Shown piece after piece: positions 1-8,442 of a stretch of DNA of 64,000 nucleotides. Positions within the stretch are counted from its first letter, which is position 1. Each line of letters begins with the position of its first letter. Both the position numbers and the translations under genes were made by a program. Origin of the DNA: Pseudorhodoferax soli (GTDB taxonomy: Bacteria; Pseudomonadota; Gammaproteobacteria; Burkholderiales; Burkholderiaceae_C); assembly GCF_003337555.1 (NCBI RefSeq), contig NZ_QPJK01000010.1:213768-277767 (forward strand), given 5' to 3'. The notes under the pieces are model-generated. The model worked only from the letters and a program-made list of their open reading frames with translations. It made no database searches and was not told the origin of the DNA.

Positions 1-1416
1 GGCGTCGTGCATGGTCCGCGCGAACACGACGGCCTGGTTCCCACCGCGGCTCTTGGCCACGTACATCGCATCGTCGGCCGACTGGCGCAGGTCGCCCGTG
101 CCGGCGATCTCGGTGTGTGCGATGCCGACGCTGGCCGTGAGCCGGAAGATGCGGTCACCCAGCTCGAACGGCCGGGCCAGCGCCAAGGTGGCGGCCGCAC
201 CCATGCGCTCGGCCTCTTGCACCGAGACGCCGGCCAGGAACAGCGCGAACTCGTCGCCACCCAGGCGCGCCACCAGGCATTTGCGGTCCAGCGCCTGCAG
301 GCGCCTCGCCACCTCCTTGAGGATGCGGTCACCCTGTTCGGCGCCCAGCGCCTCGTTGACCGACCGGAAACGGTCCAGGTCGACGAACAGGCTGGCCGCG
401 GGCTCCCCGTCCCGGCTGCGCGCCGCGCGTCGGCGCGCCATGCTGTTGCGGGTCAGCAGGCCGGTCAGGCCGTCGCGCGTGGCGGTGCGCTCCTGCAGCC
501 GCTCGGCCACGGCGCGCAGGCGGTCGAGCCGGTCGGCACGCACTGTGCCGATGACCACCACCACCCAGACCAGGGCCGCGATGGCCGCCGATTCGTAGAC
601 CAGCAGGTAGGGGTCGGCCGGCAGGTGCACGCCAGGGTTGTCGATGCTGCGCGCCACGAACCAGCCGATGACCAGCAGCAATGCCGTCGAACTGCCCAGC
701 AGCAGCCGGGCGAGCCGGCCGGGCTCCGACCGGGCCGTCAGGCCGCGCATGAAGCCGCGCCGGGCGGTGGCGAACAGCACGGCCAGCGCCAGCGCGCCCA
801 TGCCGAGCCAGTCGGCCGGCCCCACGCTGCCCCAGAAGGGCGAAACATTGGCCAGGTAGCCCGTGGCACCCACGAACAGCAACGCCACCGCACCGCAGGC
901 GAACAGTTGCGAGGCCAGGGGGCTGCGCTGGCGCCGCAGCACCTCGGCGAACGCCAGCATGAGCAGGGCGGTCGCGACGTTGGCCGGCAGGTGCACCGGC
1001 CGGCCGGCCGCGGCCTGCGCATCGACGGCCGCCCGAAACGGCGTCAGCGCATCCACCCAGACCGGCCCGATGCTGGGTGCAGCCAGCCGCAACACCAGCA
1101 AGACGACCAGCACGGCCAGCGCGCTGTAGGTCACGCCCCGCCACTGCGGTGAACGGGGCCGCCCCGGCAGCAGCGCAACCGCCAGTGCCACCAGGCACAG
1201 CGCGGTGTAGGGGTGCGTGGCGGGCAGGCCGGCCACCCACCGCCAGCCGCGCTCCAGGCCCAACGCATAGCTGCCCAGAACGCACAGGGCCACCAGGCCA
1301 CCCAACAGGGCGCCGACGAGACGGTGGCTGTAGAACGAACGCGGCCGGCCGCGCTTGACGGCGTGCGCGACCGTGTCCAGCGCCTGCCGGGAAACGACAA
1401 AACCCAGTGTGCTCAT
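1..1416 (-). CDS. Membrane-anchored diguanylate cyclase (GGDEF), 3' end beyond window
   Basis: Predicted to make cyclic-di-GMP from two GTP at the inner membrane. Translation from an ATG at 1416 gives several hydrophobic helices in roughly residues 25-290 (an unclassified multi-TM sensor), then a GGDEF domain with the metal-binding segment FVDLDRFRSVNE and the signature GGDEF at about residues 386-390. The aligned position of the inhibitory RxxD site reads DRKC, so product inhibition through that site is probably absent. The frame is still open at base 1, so a trailing EAL domain cannot be excluded. It is the only gene here transcribed out of the left edge. Confidence 0.88.
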   Translation of the reverse strand, partial: MSTLGFVVSRQALDTVAHAVKRGRPRSFYSHRLVGALLGGLVALCVLGSYALGLERGWRWVAGLPATHPYTALCLVALAVALLPGRPRSPQWRGVTYSALAVLVVLLVLRLAAPSIGPVWVDALTPFRAAVDAQAAAGRPVHLPANVATALLMLAFAEVLRRQRSPLASQLFACGAVALLFVGATGYLANVSPFWGSVGPADWLGMGALALAVLFATARRGFMRGLTARSEPGRLARLLLGSSTALLLVIGWFVARSIDNPGVHLPADPYLLVYESAAIAALVWVVVVIGTVRADRLDRLRAVAERLQERTATRDGLTGLLTRNSMARRRAARSRDGEPAASLFVDLDRFRSVNEALGAEQGDRILKEVARRLQALDRKCLVARLGGDEFALFLAGVSVQEAERMGAAATLALARPFELGDRIFRLTASVGIAHTEIAGTGDLRQSADDAMYVAKSRGGNQAVVFARTMHDA

Positions 1417-1768
1417 GGTCCAAATTTCGTGGAAGAAGGCGCGTGCTGGCGCCAGCCCCTGCCGAGGCCAGCCTTGCGCCCATGGAGGGTGCAACCCAAG
1501 ACCGATCCGCCGACGGCAAGCGCGGCGGGGGAAAAGTCTCTCCTTCGTTCGAACACCGTGGCGAGCGCCGCCGGCGGGTGGAAAGACATTTAGGCTGGCG
1601 TCGTCGCGCAGACGCCAGGCATTTGTTCAGTATATGGCCATGTTCTACCAGTAATTGGTTCATTTGATGTGGAACTGGGTTGGGTTTGGCCGTGGCGGGG
1701 CGCCCGGCGCTGCGGCACACAATGGCCGGCCAGAGCGCGTTCCGCCACCGCTGTCAGGACACTCCGCC
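1417..1768. other. Divergent intergenic region without a gene
   Basis: This 350-base gap separates the leftward diguanylate cyclase from the rightward hydrolase, so it must hold both promoters. Around 1620-1670 the sequence becomes AT-richer (TTCAGTATATGGCC). No convincing operator, small ORF or RNA was seen. Confidence 0.5.
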
Positions 1769-2635
1769 ATGACCTTCGCCTTTCCCCACGGCTTCACGGG
1801 CCAGCAAGCCATCGACGAGGCCTACGACCCGTTCCGCCGCGCGCACGATGCCGCTGCCATCAACCGCCACTTCGCCGAGCGCAGCGAGGAGGCGCGGCGC
1901 ACGCTGGCGCCACGGCTGGGCGTGCCCTACGGCGCCACGCTGGCCGAGACGCTGGACATCTTCCCGGCCGTGCAGCCCGGCGCGCCGGTGTTCTTCTTCA
2001 TCCACGGCGGCTACTGGCGCGCCCGTGCTGCGCGCGACTTCCACAGCGTGGCCCTGGGCCCCCACGCCATGGGCTTCACCACGGTGGTAGTCGACTACGC
2101 GCTGTGCCCCACGGTCACGCTGGACGAGATCGTGCGCCAGGTGCGCGCCGCAGCCGCCTGGACCGTGCGCCACGTCGCCGAGTTCAACGGCGACCCCGGC
2201 CGCATCGTGGTCGGCGGCAGCTCGGCCGGGGGCCACCTGGGCGCCATGCTGTTGACGACGCCCTGGCGCGCCGACTACGGCCTGCCCGACGATCCGCTCA
2301 AAGGCGCCGTGCTGCTCTCGGGCCTGTACGACATCGCGCCGCTGCGCTACAGCTACCTGCAGCCGCTGATCCAGCTCGACGAAGGCAGCGTGCGCCGCAA
2401 CTCGCCCATGCACCTGGTACGGCCCTGCGCCACGCCGCTGCTGCTGGCCTGGGGCGATGCAGAGCAGCCTGTGTTCGCGCAGCAGTCGCAAGGCCTGCAC
2501 GCGGCCTGGCAGCGCGCGGGCAACCGGGGCGAACTGCTGGCGCTGCCGGGCGCCGACCATTTCGAGGCTTTGGTACCGCTGGAGCAGCCCGACAGCGCGC
2601 TGTGCCGGGCCATGCGCGGTTTCGTGGGCGCATAG
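1769..2635 (+). CDS. Alpha/beta hydrolase, kynurenine-formamidase-like
   Basis: Soluble hydrolase of 288 residues. The oxyanion-hole motif HGGYW starts at H79, the nucleophile elbow GSSAG puts the catalytic serine at S152, and the likely acid and base are D230 (WGDAEQ) and H264 (GADHFE). HGGYW followed by a short-spaced GxSxG is typical of the arylformamidase/esterase group; no kyn genes lie nearby, so the substrate is unknown. The start at 1769 is preferred over an upstream in-frame ATG at 1655 because family proteins begin close to this point. Probably co-transcribed with the next gene, 57 bases downstream. Confidence 0.8.
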   Translation: MTFAFPHGFTGQQAIDEAYDPFRRAHDAAAINRHFAERSEEARRTLAPRLGVPYGATLAETLDIFPAVQPGAPVFFFIHGGYWRARAARDFHSVALGPHAMGFTTVVVDYALCPTVTLDEIVRQVRAAAAWTVRHVAEFNGDPGRIVVGGSSAGGHLGAMLLTTPWRADYGLPDDPLKGAVLLSGLYDIAPLRYSYLQPLIQLDEGSVRRNSPMHLVRPCATPLLLAWGDAEQPVFAQQSQGLHAAWQRAGNRGELLALPGADHFEALVPLEQPDSALCRAMRGFVGA

Positions 2636-2692
2636 CGCGGGGCGGGCACGGCGCCTGCTAGACAATGCCGCGCCCTCAGCCACCGCCCGCCC

Positions 2693-3409
2693 ATGACCAC
2701 GCCCACGCCGCACTTCACCGAGCCCACCACGGGCTATTGGCAGCAGATCCTGCCTGCCTCCGAGGCCGGCCCAGCGGGCGACCCGGTGCACGGCCCCTGG
2801 CAGTACGGCTATCCGGCGCGCCTGACCGATGGCCGCGTGCTGGTGCTGCCGATCCGCCAGATCGCCGGCCAGCCCGGGCATGCCGTGGCCTCGCTAATCT
2901 GCAACCAGGCGGCGCTGGACGTGATCGACGCACTGGGCGAACTGCTGGCCGCGCGCCTGGCCCCGCTGGCGCCCGAGGTGGTGGTGGGCGTGCCGACGCT
3001 GGGACTGTCCTTCGCGCCCATCGTGGCGCGCCGGCTCGGCCATGCGCGCATGGTGCCGCTGGGCTACTCGCGCAAGTTCTGGTACGACGAGGCGCTCTCG
3101 GGCGCCGTGCAGTCCATCACCACGCCGACGGCCGGCAAGCGGGTCTACCTTGACCCCAACCTGCTGCCACTGGTGCGCGGCAAGCGCGTGGTGCTGGTGG
3201 ACGACGCCGTCAGCAGCGGCAGCACCATCGTGGCGCCCTGGAACCTGCTGGAAGCCGCAGGCGCCACCGTGTTGGGCGTCGGCGTGGCCATGTGCCAGGG
3301 ACGGCGCTGGGCCGAGGTGCTGGGCCCTGAGCGGGCTGCCAAGGTGTTCGGCGTGTTCGACAGCCCGCTGCTGCAGGCCGTGCCCGAGGGCTGGGTGCCG
3401 CGCGACTGA
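2693..3409 (+). CDS. Phosphoribosyltransferase family protein
   Basis: 238-residue type I phosphoribosyltransferase-fold protein. The PRPP-binding loop VVLVDDAVSSGST is clear near residues 164-176, with the preceding hydrophobic strand and a flexible hood. Enzymes with this loop transfer phosphoribosyl groups to purines, pyrimidines or related bases. It lacks features that would allow a name such as Apt, Upp or PyrE. It follows the hydrolase in the same direction and precedes a transporter operon with a RutB-like amidohydrolase, which could hint at nucleobase salvage, but that link is only positional. Confidence 0.8.
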   Translation: MTTPTPHFTEPTTGYWQQILPASEAGPAGDPVHGPWQYGYPARLTDGRVLVLPIRQIAGQPGHAVASLICNQAALDVIDALGELLAARLAPLAPEVVVGVPTLGLSFAPIVARRLGHARMVPLGYSRKFWYDEALSGAVQSITTPTAGKRVYLDPNLLPLVRGKRVVLVDDAVSSGSTIVAPWNLLEAAGATVLGVGVAMCQGRRWAEVLGPERAAKVFGVFDSPLLQAVPEGWVPRD

Positions 3410-3473
3410 CCGGGTCGGGGCAGGGCGTTTGGTACGCAACTTGCGTTTCACGGCGTAGCCCGCAACGTATCGC

Positions 3474-3489
3474 AAATCGTATACGTTTT
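3474..3489. promoter_or_regulatory. Palindrome, candidate GntR/FCD operator
   Basis: AAATCGTATACGTTTT is an inverted repeat matching at 7 of 8 positions per arm, centred on GTATAC, about 70 bases before the ABC operon start. Short palindromes with a GTATAC-like core are common for FCD-type GntR regulators, and such a regulator is the last gene of this operon. Assignment is inference. Confidence 0.5.
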
Positions 3490-3551
3490 GGTGCATGACC
3501 CGCCCCGGGTCGGTGCACCGCATCCGCCATCTCCTGCCCTTCGGAGCCGCC

Positions 3552-4667
3552 ATGTCGTCCACGTCCACGCCCATGCCTTCCCGTACCCTGTCGCGCCGCC
3601 GCCTGCTGCAGGCCGCTGGGGCCGCCGCCTGCGCCACCGTGGCTGCGCCTGCCTTCGCCCAGACGCGCGCCATCAGCATCACGCTGCCCTGGGTCGTGAA
3701 CGGCTCCAACTACTGGCCCATGGTCGGCAAGGAACTGGGCTACTTCAAGAAGCGCGGCATCGACCTGACGGTCTCGCGCGGCAACGGCTCCGTGGCCGCC
3801 GCGCAGGCCGTGGCCAACAAGCAGTTCGACCTGGGCGTGGTGTTCTTCGGCGGCACGCTGGTGAACATGGCGCGCGGCCTGCCGCTGCAGGCGCTGGCCA
3901 CCGTGGGCTACGACGCACTGATGGGCAACCTGGTGCTGGAGGATTCACCGATCCGCGCGCCCAAGGACTTCGAGGGCAAGCGCGTGGGCACGGTCGCCAC
4001 CTCGGCCGAGTCGCCGTACTGGACGGCCTACGCGGCCAAGACCGGCATCGACCTCGGCAAGGTCACGCGCCAGCAGCTCGATGCACGCCTGATCGAGCGC
4101 GCACTGATGGACAAGCAGGTCGACGCCATCACTGCCATCGGCTCGTCCAGCATTCCTGTGCTCGACTCGCTGGGCGTGAAGACGCGCTTCATCCCCTGGG
4201 CCAAGACCGGCGTGCAGCTCTACGCAGCCCAGGTCATCGCGCGGCGCGAGACCATCGAGGCCGACGCCGGCCTGTGCCAGGCCATGGTCGACGGCATCCT
4301 CGAATCCGTGGTCTACACCCTCAAGAAGCCCGAGGAATCGCTGGAGATCCTCTACAAGGCCCAGCCCGAGATCGGCATGGCCAAGGGCGGCAAGGAGAAT
4401 GCCAAGATCTCCCAGGGCCTGGCCCAGGCCACCATGGTCGCGCCCGAGGCCATCGAGCACGGCATGGGCTGGAGCAGCATCCCCACACTGGCCGGCATGA
4501 TCTCGCTGGCCGCGCGCGCCGGCGCGCTGACGGCCGATGCCAAACCGCTGGTGCCCGAAGACCTGGCCACCAACCGCTTCGTCGGCAAGATCAAGCTCAG
4601 CAGCGCCGAGTGGGAGCAGATCCGCAAGAACGTGGCGCCCTACAACAAGATGCTCGGCCTGGCCTGA
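3552..4667 (+). CDS. ABC transporter substrate-binding protein (NMT1/TauA-type)
   Basis: 371-residue periplasmic solute receptor. The N-terminus has a Tat-like signal, with SRRRLLQAAG near residues 12-21 and an Ala-rich region ending AFAQ. The mature part has the NMT1/SsuA/TauA fold pattern (AAQAVANKQFDLGVV, then a second lobe with hinge). ATG 3552 is chosen over 3495 because it has GGAG eight bases upstream and places the twin Arg near the N-terminus. Ligand is unknown; family members bind taurine, alkanesulfonates, nitrate or pyrimidine/thiamine precursors. First gene of a transporter operon; its stop overlaps the next start (TGATG). Confidence 0.88.
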   Translation: MSSTSTPMPSRTLSRRRLLQAAGAAACATVAAPAFAQTRAISITLPWVVNGSNYWPMVGKELGYFKKRGIDLTVSRGNGSVAAAQAVANKQFDLGVVFFGGTLVNMARGLPLQALATVGYDALMGNLVLEDSPIRAPKDFEGKRVGTVATSAESPYWTAYAAKTGIDLGKVTRQQLDARLIERALMDKQVDAITAIGSSSIPVLDSLGVKTRFIPWAKTGVQLYAAQVIARRETIEADAGLCQAMVDGILESVVYTLKKPEESLEILYKAQPEIGMAKGGKENAKISQGLAQATMVAPEAIEHGMGWSSIPTLAGMISLAARAGALTADAKPLVPEDLATNRFVGKIKLSSAEWEQIRKNVAPYNKMLGLA

Positions 4668-5341
4668 TGCCGTTCACGCTGCCCACGCGGCCCGAGCCGC
4701 TGGCGGCCGAGCGCGCGCAGACCGCGCTGGTCGTCATCGACATGCAGAACGGCTACCTCTCGCCGGGCGGCTATCTGGACCTGGCGGGCTTCGACATCGC
4801 GGGCAGCCCGCCCGTGGTCGACCGCGCCGCGCGCGTGCTTGCGGCGGCAAGGGCGGCTGGTCTCATGGTCGTGCACGTGCGCAACGGCTGGACCGAGAGC
4901 CTGGCCGAGGCCGGCCCGGCGACGTCGCCGATGTGGCACAAGTCCAACCCGCTCAAGTACATGCGCAGCAACCCCGGCGCGCAGCTGCTGATCCGCGGCA
5001 GCTGGGACCATGCCTTCGTCGAACCCATGCGGCCGCTGCCGGGCGAGCCCGTGGTCGACAAGCCGCGCTACAGCGCCTTCGCCGGCACCAACCTCGAGAT
5101 CCTGCTGCGCGCCCACGGCATCACCACGCTGGTGTTCGTCGGCGTCAACACCAATGTCTGCGTGGAGACCGCCGTGCGCGATGCCTTCCACCGCGAGTTC
5201 TTCGCCGCGATGGTGGCCGACGCCACGCTGCAGGCCGGCGCGCAGTCTGTGTTCGACGCCAGTGTGTTCAACATCGAGAAGTTCTTCGGCTGGACGATGG
5301 CGACCGACGACGCGGTGGCTTGCTTCGAGGGCCTGGCGTGA
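4667..5341 (+). CDS. RutB-like cysteine hydrolase (isochorismatase superfamily)
   Basis: 224-residue amidohydrolase. The catalytic triad of the superfamily is visible as D25 (VVIDMQN), K132 (VDKPRYS) and C165 (VNTNVCVET). Long stretches resemble RutB, the ureidoacrylate/peroxyureidoacrylate amidohydrolase of pyrimidine catabolism: GYLDLAGFD, HKSNxLKxMR, GSWD and FNIEKFFGW. It lies inside an ABC uptake operon, overlapping the receptor gene by one base and the permease by four, so it probably acts on the imported compound or its first product. No other rut genes (rutA, rutC-F) are here, so another ureido or biuret-like amide is equally possible. Confidence 0.8.
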   Translation: MPFTLPTRPEPLAAERAQTALVVIDMQNGYLSPGGYLDLAGFDIAGSPPVVDRAARVLAAARAAGLMVVHVRNGWTESLAEAGPATSPMWHKSNPLKYMRSNPGAQLLIRGSWDHAFVEPMRPLPGEPVVDKPRYSAFAGTNLEILLRAHGITTLVFVGVNTNVCVETAVRDAFHREFFAAMVADATLQAGAQSVFDASVFNIEKFFGWTMATDDAVACFEGLA

Positions 5342-6096
5342 GCGACGGACTGACGACGCGGCGCATCGTGCTGCCGCTGCTGTTCGCATTGGCCACGCTG
5401 GCGCTGTGGGAGGCCGTGGTGCGCGGCTTCGCGATCCGCGAGGTACTGCTGCCCGCGCCCAGCGCGATCGCGCAGCGCCTGCTGGAGACCTTTCCGCTGC
5501 TGTTGCAGCACGCATGGCCCACGGTCTGGGAAAGCCTGGCGGGCTTCGCCATCGCCTCGCTGCTGGGCGTGGCGCTGGCCGCGCTGCTGTCCACCTCGGC
5601 CCTCATGCGCGACATGCTGTACCCCAACGTCGTGCTGTTCCAGCTGATCCCCAAGATCGCGCTGGCGCCGCTGTTCATCGTCTGGCTGGGCATCGGCTTC
5701 CAGTCGCGGCTGACCTTCTCGGTGTTCATCAGCTTCTTCCCGGTGGTGATCGCCACGCTGGCGGGCCTGGACCATGTCGACAAGTCGCTGCTGCGCCTGT
5801 GCCGCGCGCTCACGGCCACGCCCTGGCAGGTGTTCACTTCGGTGCGGCTGCCGCATGCGCTGCCCTATGTGTTCAGCGGCATGAAGATCGCCACCACCTT
5901 CGCCATCATCGGCGTGATCGTGGGCGAGTTCATCACCTCGCAGGCCGGTCTCGGCTACCTGATCCTGTTCGCCTCGGCCCAGGCCGACACGGCGCTGATC
6001 CTCGCGGCCATCCTCGTGCTGTGCGTGTTCGGACTGGCGTTCTATGGGCTCGTCGCCGGCCTGGAGCGCTGGATGCAACAGAAGTTTGGCGCCTGA
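5338..6096 (+). CDS. ABC transporter permease (SsuC/TauC-type)
   Basis: 252-residue inner-membrane permease with about six hydrophobic helices and the binding-protein-dependent transport signature in the loop around SVRLPHALPYVFSGMKIA, which contacts the ATPase. The GTG start at 5338 overlaps the preceding stop by four bases (GTGA), implying translational coupling. It pairs with the receptor and ATPase of the same operon in a NitT/TauT importer. Confidence 0.87.
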   Translation: MSDGLTTRRIVLPLLFALATLALWEAVVRGFAIREVLLPAPSAIAQRLLETFPLLLQHAWPTVWESLAGFAIASLLGVALAALLSTSALMRDMLYPNVVLFQLIPKIALAPLFIVWLGIGFQSRLTFSVFISFFPVVIATLAGLDHVDKSLLRLCRALTATPWQVFTSVRLPHALPYVFSGMKIATTFAIIGVIVGEFITSQAGLGYLILFASAQADTALILAAILVLCVFGLAFYGLVAGLERWMQQKFGA

Positions 6097-6935
6097 TGTC
6101 TTCCGTTTCCCCTTCTTGGCTGCAGCCGCTCGCGACCCCGGCCCAGCGCGACCAGGCCTATGTGTCCGTGCAGAACGTGCACAAGACCTACGCCACACGC
6201 AACGGCGAGGTCCATGCCGTGCAGCATGCCGATTTCGACGTGGCCGAGGGCGACTTCCTGAGCCTGGTCGGCCCCAGTGGCTGCGGCAAGAGCACGCTGG
6301 TGTCCATGGTCGGCGGGCTGGAGAACCCCAGCGCGGGCTGCATCCTGGTCGGCGGGGAGCCCGTCACCGCGCCGCGCCGCGACTTCGGCTATGTGTTCCA
6401 GGACGCCACGCTGCTGCCCTGGAAGAGCGTGCTGGACAACGTGCTGTTCCCGATCCGCACGCAGAAGCGCCCGGTGGCCGAGTACCGTGGCGAGGCCGAG
6501 CGGCTGCTGCGGGCGACGGGCCTGTGGGACTTCCGCGACAAGCGCCCGTCCGAACTGTCGGGCGGCATGCGCCAGCGCGTGGCGATCTGCCGCGGCCTGA
6601 TCAACGACCCGCGGTTGCTGATGATGGACGAGCCCTTCTCTGCGCTCGACGCCATCACACGAGACGACATGAACCTCATGCTGGCCCAGCTCTGGGACCA
6701 GGTGCACAAGACGGCGCTGTTCATCACGCACAGCATCCGCGAGGCGGTGTACCTGTCGGACCGCGTGCTCGTCATGAACGCGCGGCCCTCGCGCATCGTG
6801 GCCGACATCCGCGTGCCCTTCGCGCGGCCGCGCCGGCCCGAGATGCAGGAAGACCCGGTGTTCAACAGCATCTGCAGCTTTGTGCGCGAGACCATCCATG
6901 CCGGGCACGAGAGCCGCAGCGCACACGCCGGCTGA
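6096..6935 (+). CDS. ABC transporter ATP-binding protein (NitT/TauT family)
   Basis: 279-residue ATPase of the importer. Walker A GPSGCGKST, Q-loop in YVFQDATLLPW, signature LSGGMRQRVA, Walker B LLMMDEPFSALD and H-loop FITHSI are all present in order. The ATG overlaps the permease stop (TGATG). The C-terminal residues overlap the regulator gene that follows by about 38 bases, so all five genes should form one transcript. Confidence 0.9.
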   Translation: MSSVSPSWLQPLATPAQRDQAYVSVQNVHKTYATRNGEVHAVQHADFDVAEGDFLSLVGPSGCGKSTLVSMVGGLENPSAGCILVGGEPVTAPRRDFGYVFQDATLLPWKSVLDNVLFPIRTQKRPVAEYRGEAERLLRATGLWDFRDKRPSELSGGMRQRVAICRGLINDPRLLMMDEPFSALDAITRDDMNLMLAQLWDQVHKTALFITHSIREAVYLSDRVLVMNARPSRIVADIRVPFARPRRPEMQEDPVFNSICSFVRETIHAGHESRSAHAG

Positions 6936-7626
6936 ACCTGCCACCCCGCTGCAGCGGCTGGTGGCCGAGCAGCGCGTGGCGCTGGGCGGGCGCTTCTCCA
7001 CCGACGACATCGTGCGCGTGCTGCACCAGGCCATCGTGCGCGGCATCTTCCACCCGGGCCAGGCGCTGCGGCAGGACGAGCTGGCGGCCGAGTTCCAGGT
7101 CAGCAAGATCCCGCTGCGCGAGGCGCTGCGCACGCTGCAGGCGCAGGGCTTCGTCGAGCTGCCGCTGAACCGCGGCGCACTGGTGCAGGCGCCCACGCTG
7201 GACCAGCTGAAGGACGCTTTCGAGCTGCGCCTTCTGGTCGAGCCCAGCCTCATGCGCACGGCTGCGCCGCTGCTGAAAAGGGCCGACCTCGACGAGGCCG
7301 AGCGCCTGGTGCGCGCCATGGACAAGGCCGGCACCGCCTGGGCCTTCAGCGAACTCAACGTGCGCTTCCATGACCTGCTCTACGGCCCGGCGCAGCGTCC
7401 ACTGTCCAAGCAGATCCTGGCCATGCTGCAGGGGCACATCCAGCGCATGTCGTTCATGCAGCTGTCGCTGGCCGGCTTCAACCGCAGCTCGAACGAGGAC
7501 CACCGCGTGATCCTGGTGGCGTGCCGCGAGGGCGATGCGGACGCGGCGGCGCGGGCGGTGGCGGCGCATGTGAAGGGGGTGCGCCGGATCGTGCTGGCGC
7601 TGGTGGAGCGGCAAGCGGGCGGTTAG
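6898..7626 (+). CDS. GntR-family regulator with FCD domain
   Basis: 242-residue one-component regulator. The N-terminal winged helix-turn-helix spans about residues 30-95 (DELAAEFQVSKIPLREALRTLQAQGFVEL), followed by an all-helical FCD ligand domain with the usual metal-site histidines spread through its second half (FHDLL, DHRVIL, VAAHVKG). ATG 6898 is preferred to a TTG at 6880. As the distal gene of the transporter operon it is the natural sensor of the imported substrate and may bind the palindrome at 3474. It converges on the aldolase gene with 13 bases between stops. Confidence 0.85.
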   Translation: MPGTRAAAHTPAEPATPLQRLVAEQRVALGGRFSTDDIVRVLHQAIVRGIFHPGQALRQDELAAEFQVSKIPLREALRTLQAQGFVELPLNRGALVQAPTLDQLKDAFELRLLVEPSLMRTAAPLLKRADLDEAERLVRAMDKAGTAWAFSELNVRFHDLLYGPAQRPLSKQILAMLQGHIQRMSFMQLSLAGFNRSSNEDHRVILVACREGDADAAARAVAAHVKGVRRIVLALVERQAGG

Positions 7627-7639
7627 CGTGGTCTCGGCG

Positions 7640-8431
7640 TCAGTACTTCAGCGCCACGGCCTCGGCGCTGCGACCCGCTACGGCCGCCTCGCGGAACGCC
7701 TTGGTGATGAGCCCCGTGGACACGGTCGCGAAGTACCGCGCCCCGATGGCCGCGTGCTTCTCTTCGTCGTCCAGCGTCAGCCCCAGCGTACCCGCGCATT
7801 TGCCGGCCGCGATCACGGCCTTCAGCGCGCGCGTGATCTCGGCCTGCACCTCGGCCCTGCGCCAGTCGTCGGCGTAGCCCATGGCGTGCGAGAGGTCGTT
7901 GGGGCCGACGAAGACCGCGTCCACCCCGTCCACCGCCGCGATGGCGCCGGCGTTGGCCACGGCTTCGGGCGTCTCCACCATCACGATCAGCGCGATGCCT
8001 TCGTTGCTGCGCTGCGCATGCGTGCGCCCGCCGAACGCGCCATAGCCCGCCGCGCGCGTGCTGAACGCGCTGCCGCGCTCGCCCACGCCGGGGTAGCGCA
8101 CGCGGCGCACCAGGTCGCGCGCATCGTCGGCCGTGTTGACCATGGGGATCTGCAGCGCGCCGGCGCCCATGTCGAGCACGCGCGCGATGTCGTGGCGCAG
8201 GCAACGCACCACCGCCGGGATGCCGCTGGCACGCGCGGCGCGCAGCATGTTCTCGGTGGTCTCCAGGTCGGCGCTGCCGTGTTCGTTGTCGATGACGACG
8301 AAGTCGAAGCCCGCGTAGGCGCACATCTCCACGATGGCCGGGCTGGGCAGGCCGTTGAAGATGCCGCGCAGTCGCTGGCCGCTCTTCAGCAGTGCGGGCA
8401 TGCGGTCGTCCAGGGGGTGTCGGATGTCCAT
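7640..8431 (-). CDS. HpcH/HpaI-family aldolase
   Basis: 263-residue class II (divalent-metal) pyruvate aldolase. The family motifs are seen: FVVIDNEHG near residue 45, the metal ligands in MVETPEAVAN, and VGPNDLSHAMG. Relatives cleave 4-hydroxy-2-oxo acids such as 2,4-dihydroxyhept-2-enedioate or 2-keto-3-deoxy-sugar acids to pyruvate plus an aldehyde. It is the last gene of the leftward operon starting at 13634 (12 bases after a Bug receptor), fitting a final retro-aldol step after two dehydrogenases. True substrate unknown. Confidence 0.85.
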   Translation of the reverse strand: MDIRHPLDDRMPALLKSGQRLRGIFNGLPSPAIVEMCAYAGFDFVVIDNEHGSADLETTENMLRAARASGIPAVVRCLRHDIARVLDMGAGALQIPMVNTADDARDLVRRVRYPGVGERGSAFSTRAAGYGAFGGRTHAQRSNEGIALIVMVETPEAVANAGAIAAVDGVDAVFVGPNDLSHAMGYADDWRRAEVQAEITRALKAVIAAGKCAGTLGLTLDDEEKHAAIGARYFATVSTGLITKAFREAAVAGRSAEAVALKY

Positions 8432-8442
8432 GGTGTCGCCTC

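Noticed and set aside
7..1152. Long plus-strand frame over the diguanylate cyclase
   Set aside because: It is the mirror of the GGDEF gene; the minus strand shows a full domain with GGDEF, while this frame has repetitive Arg/Gln/His composition typical of antisense in GC-rich DNA.
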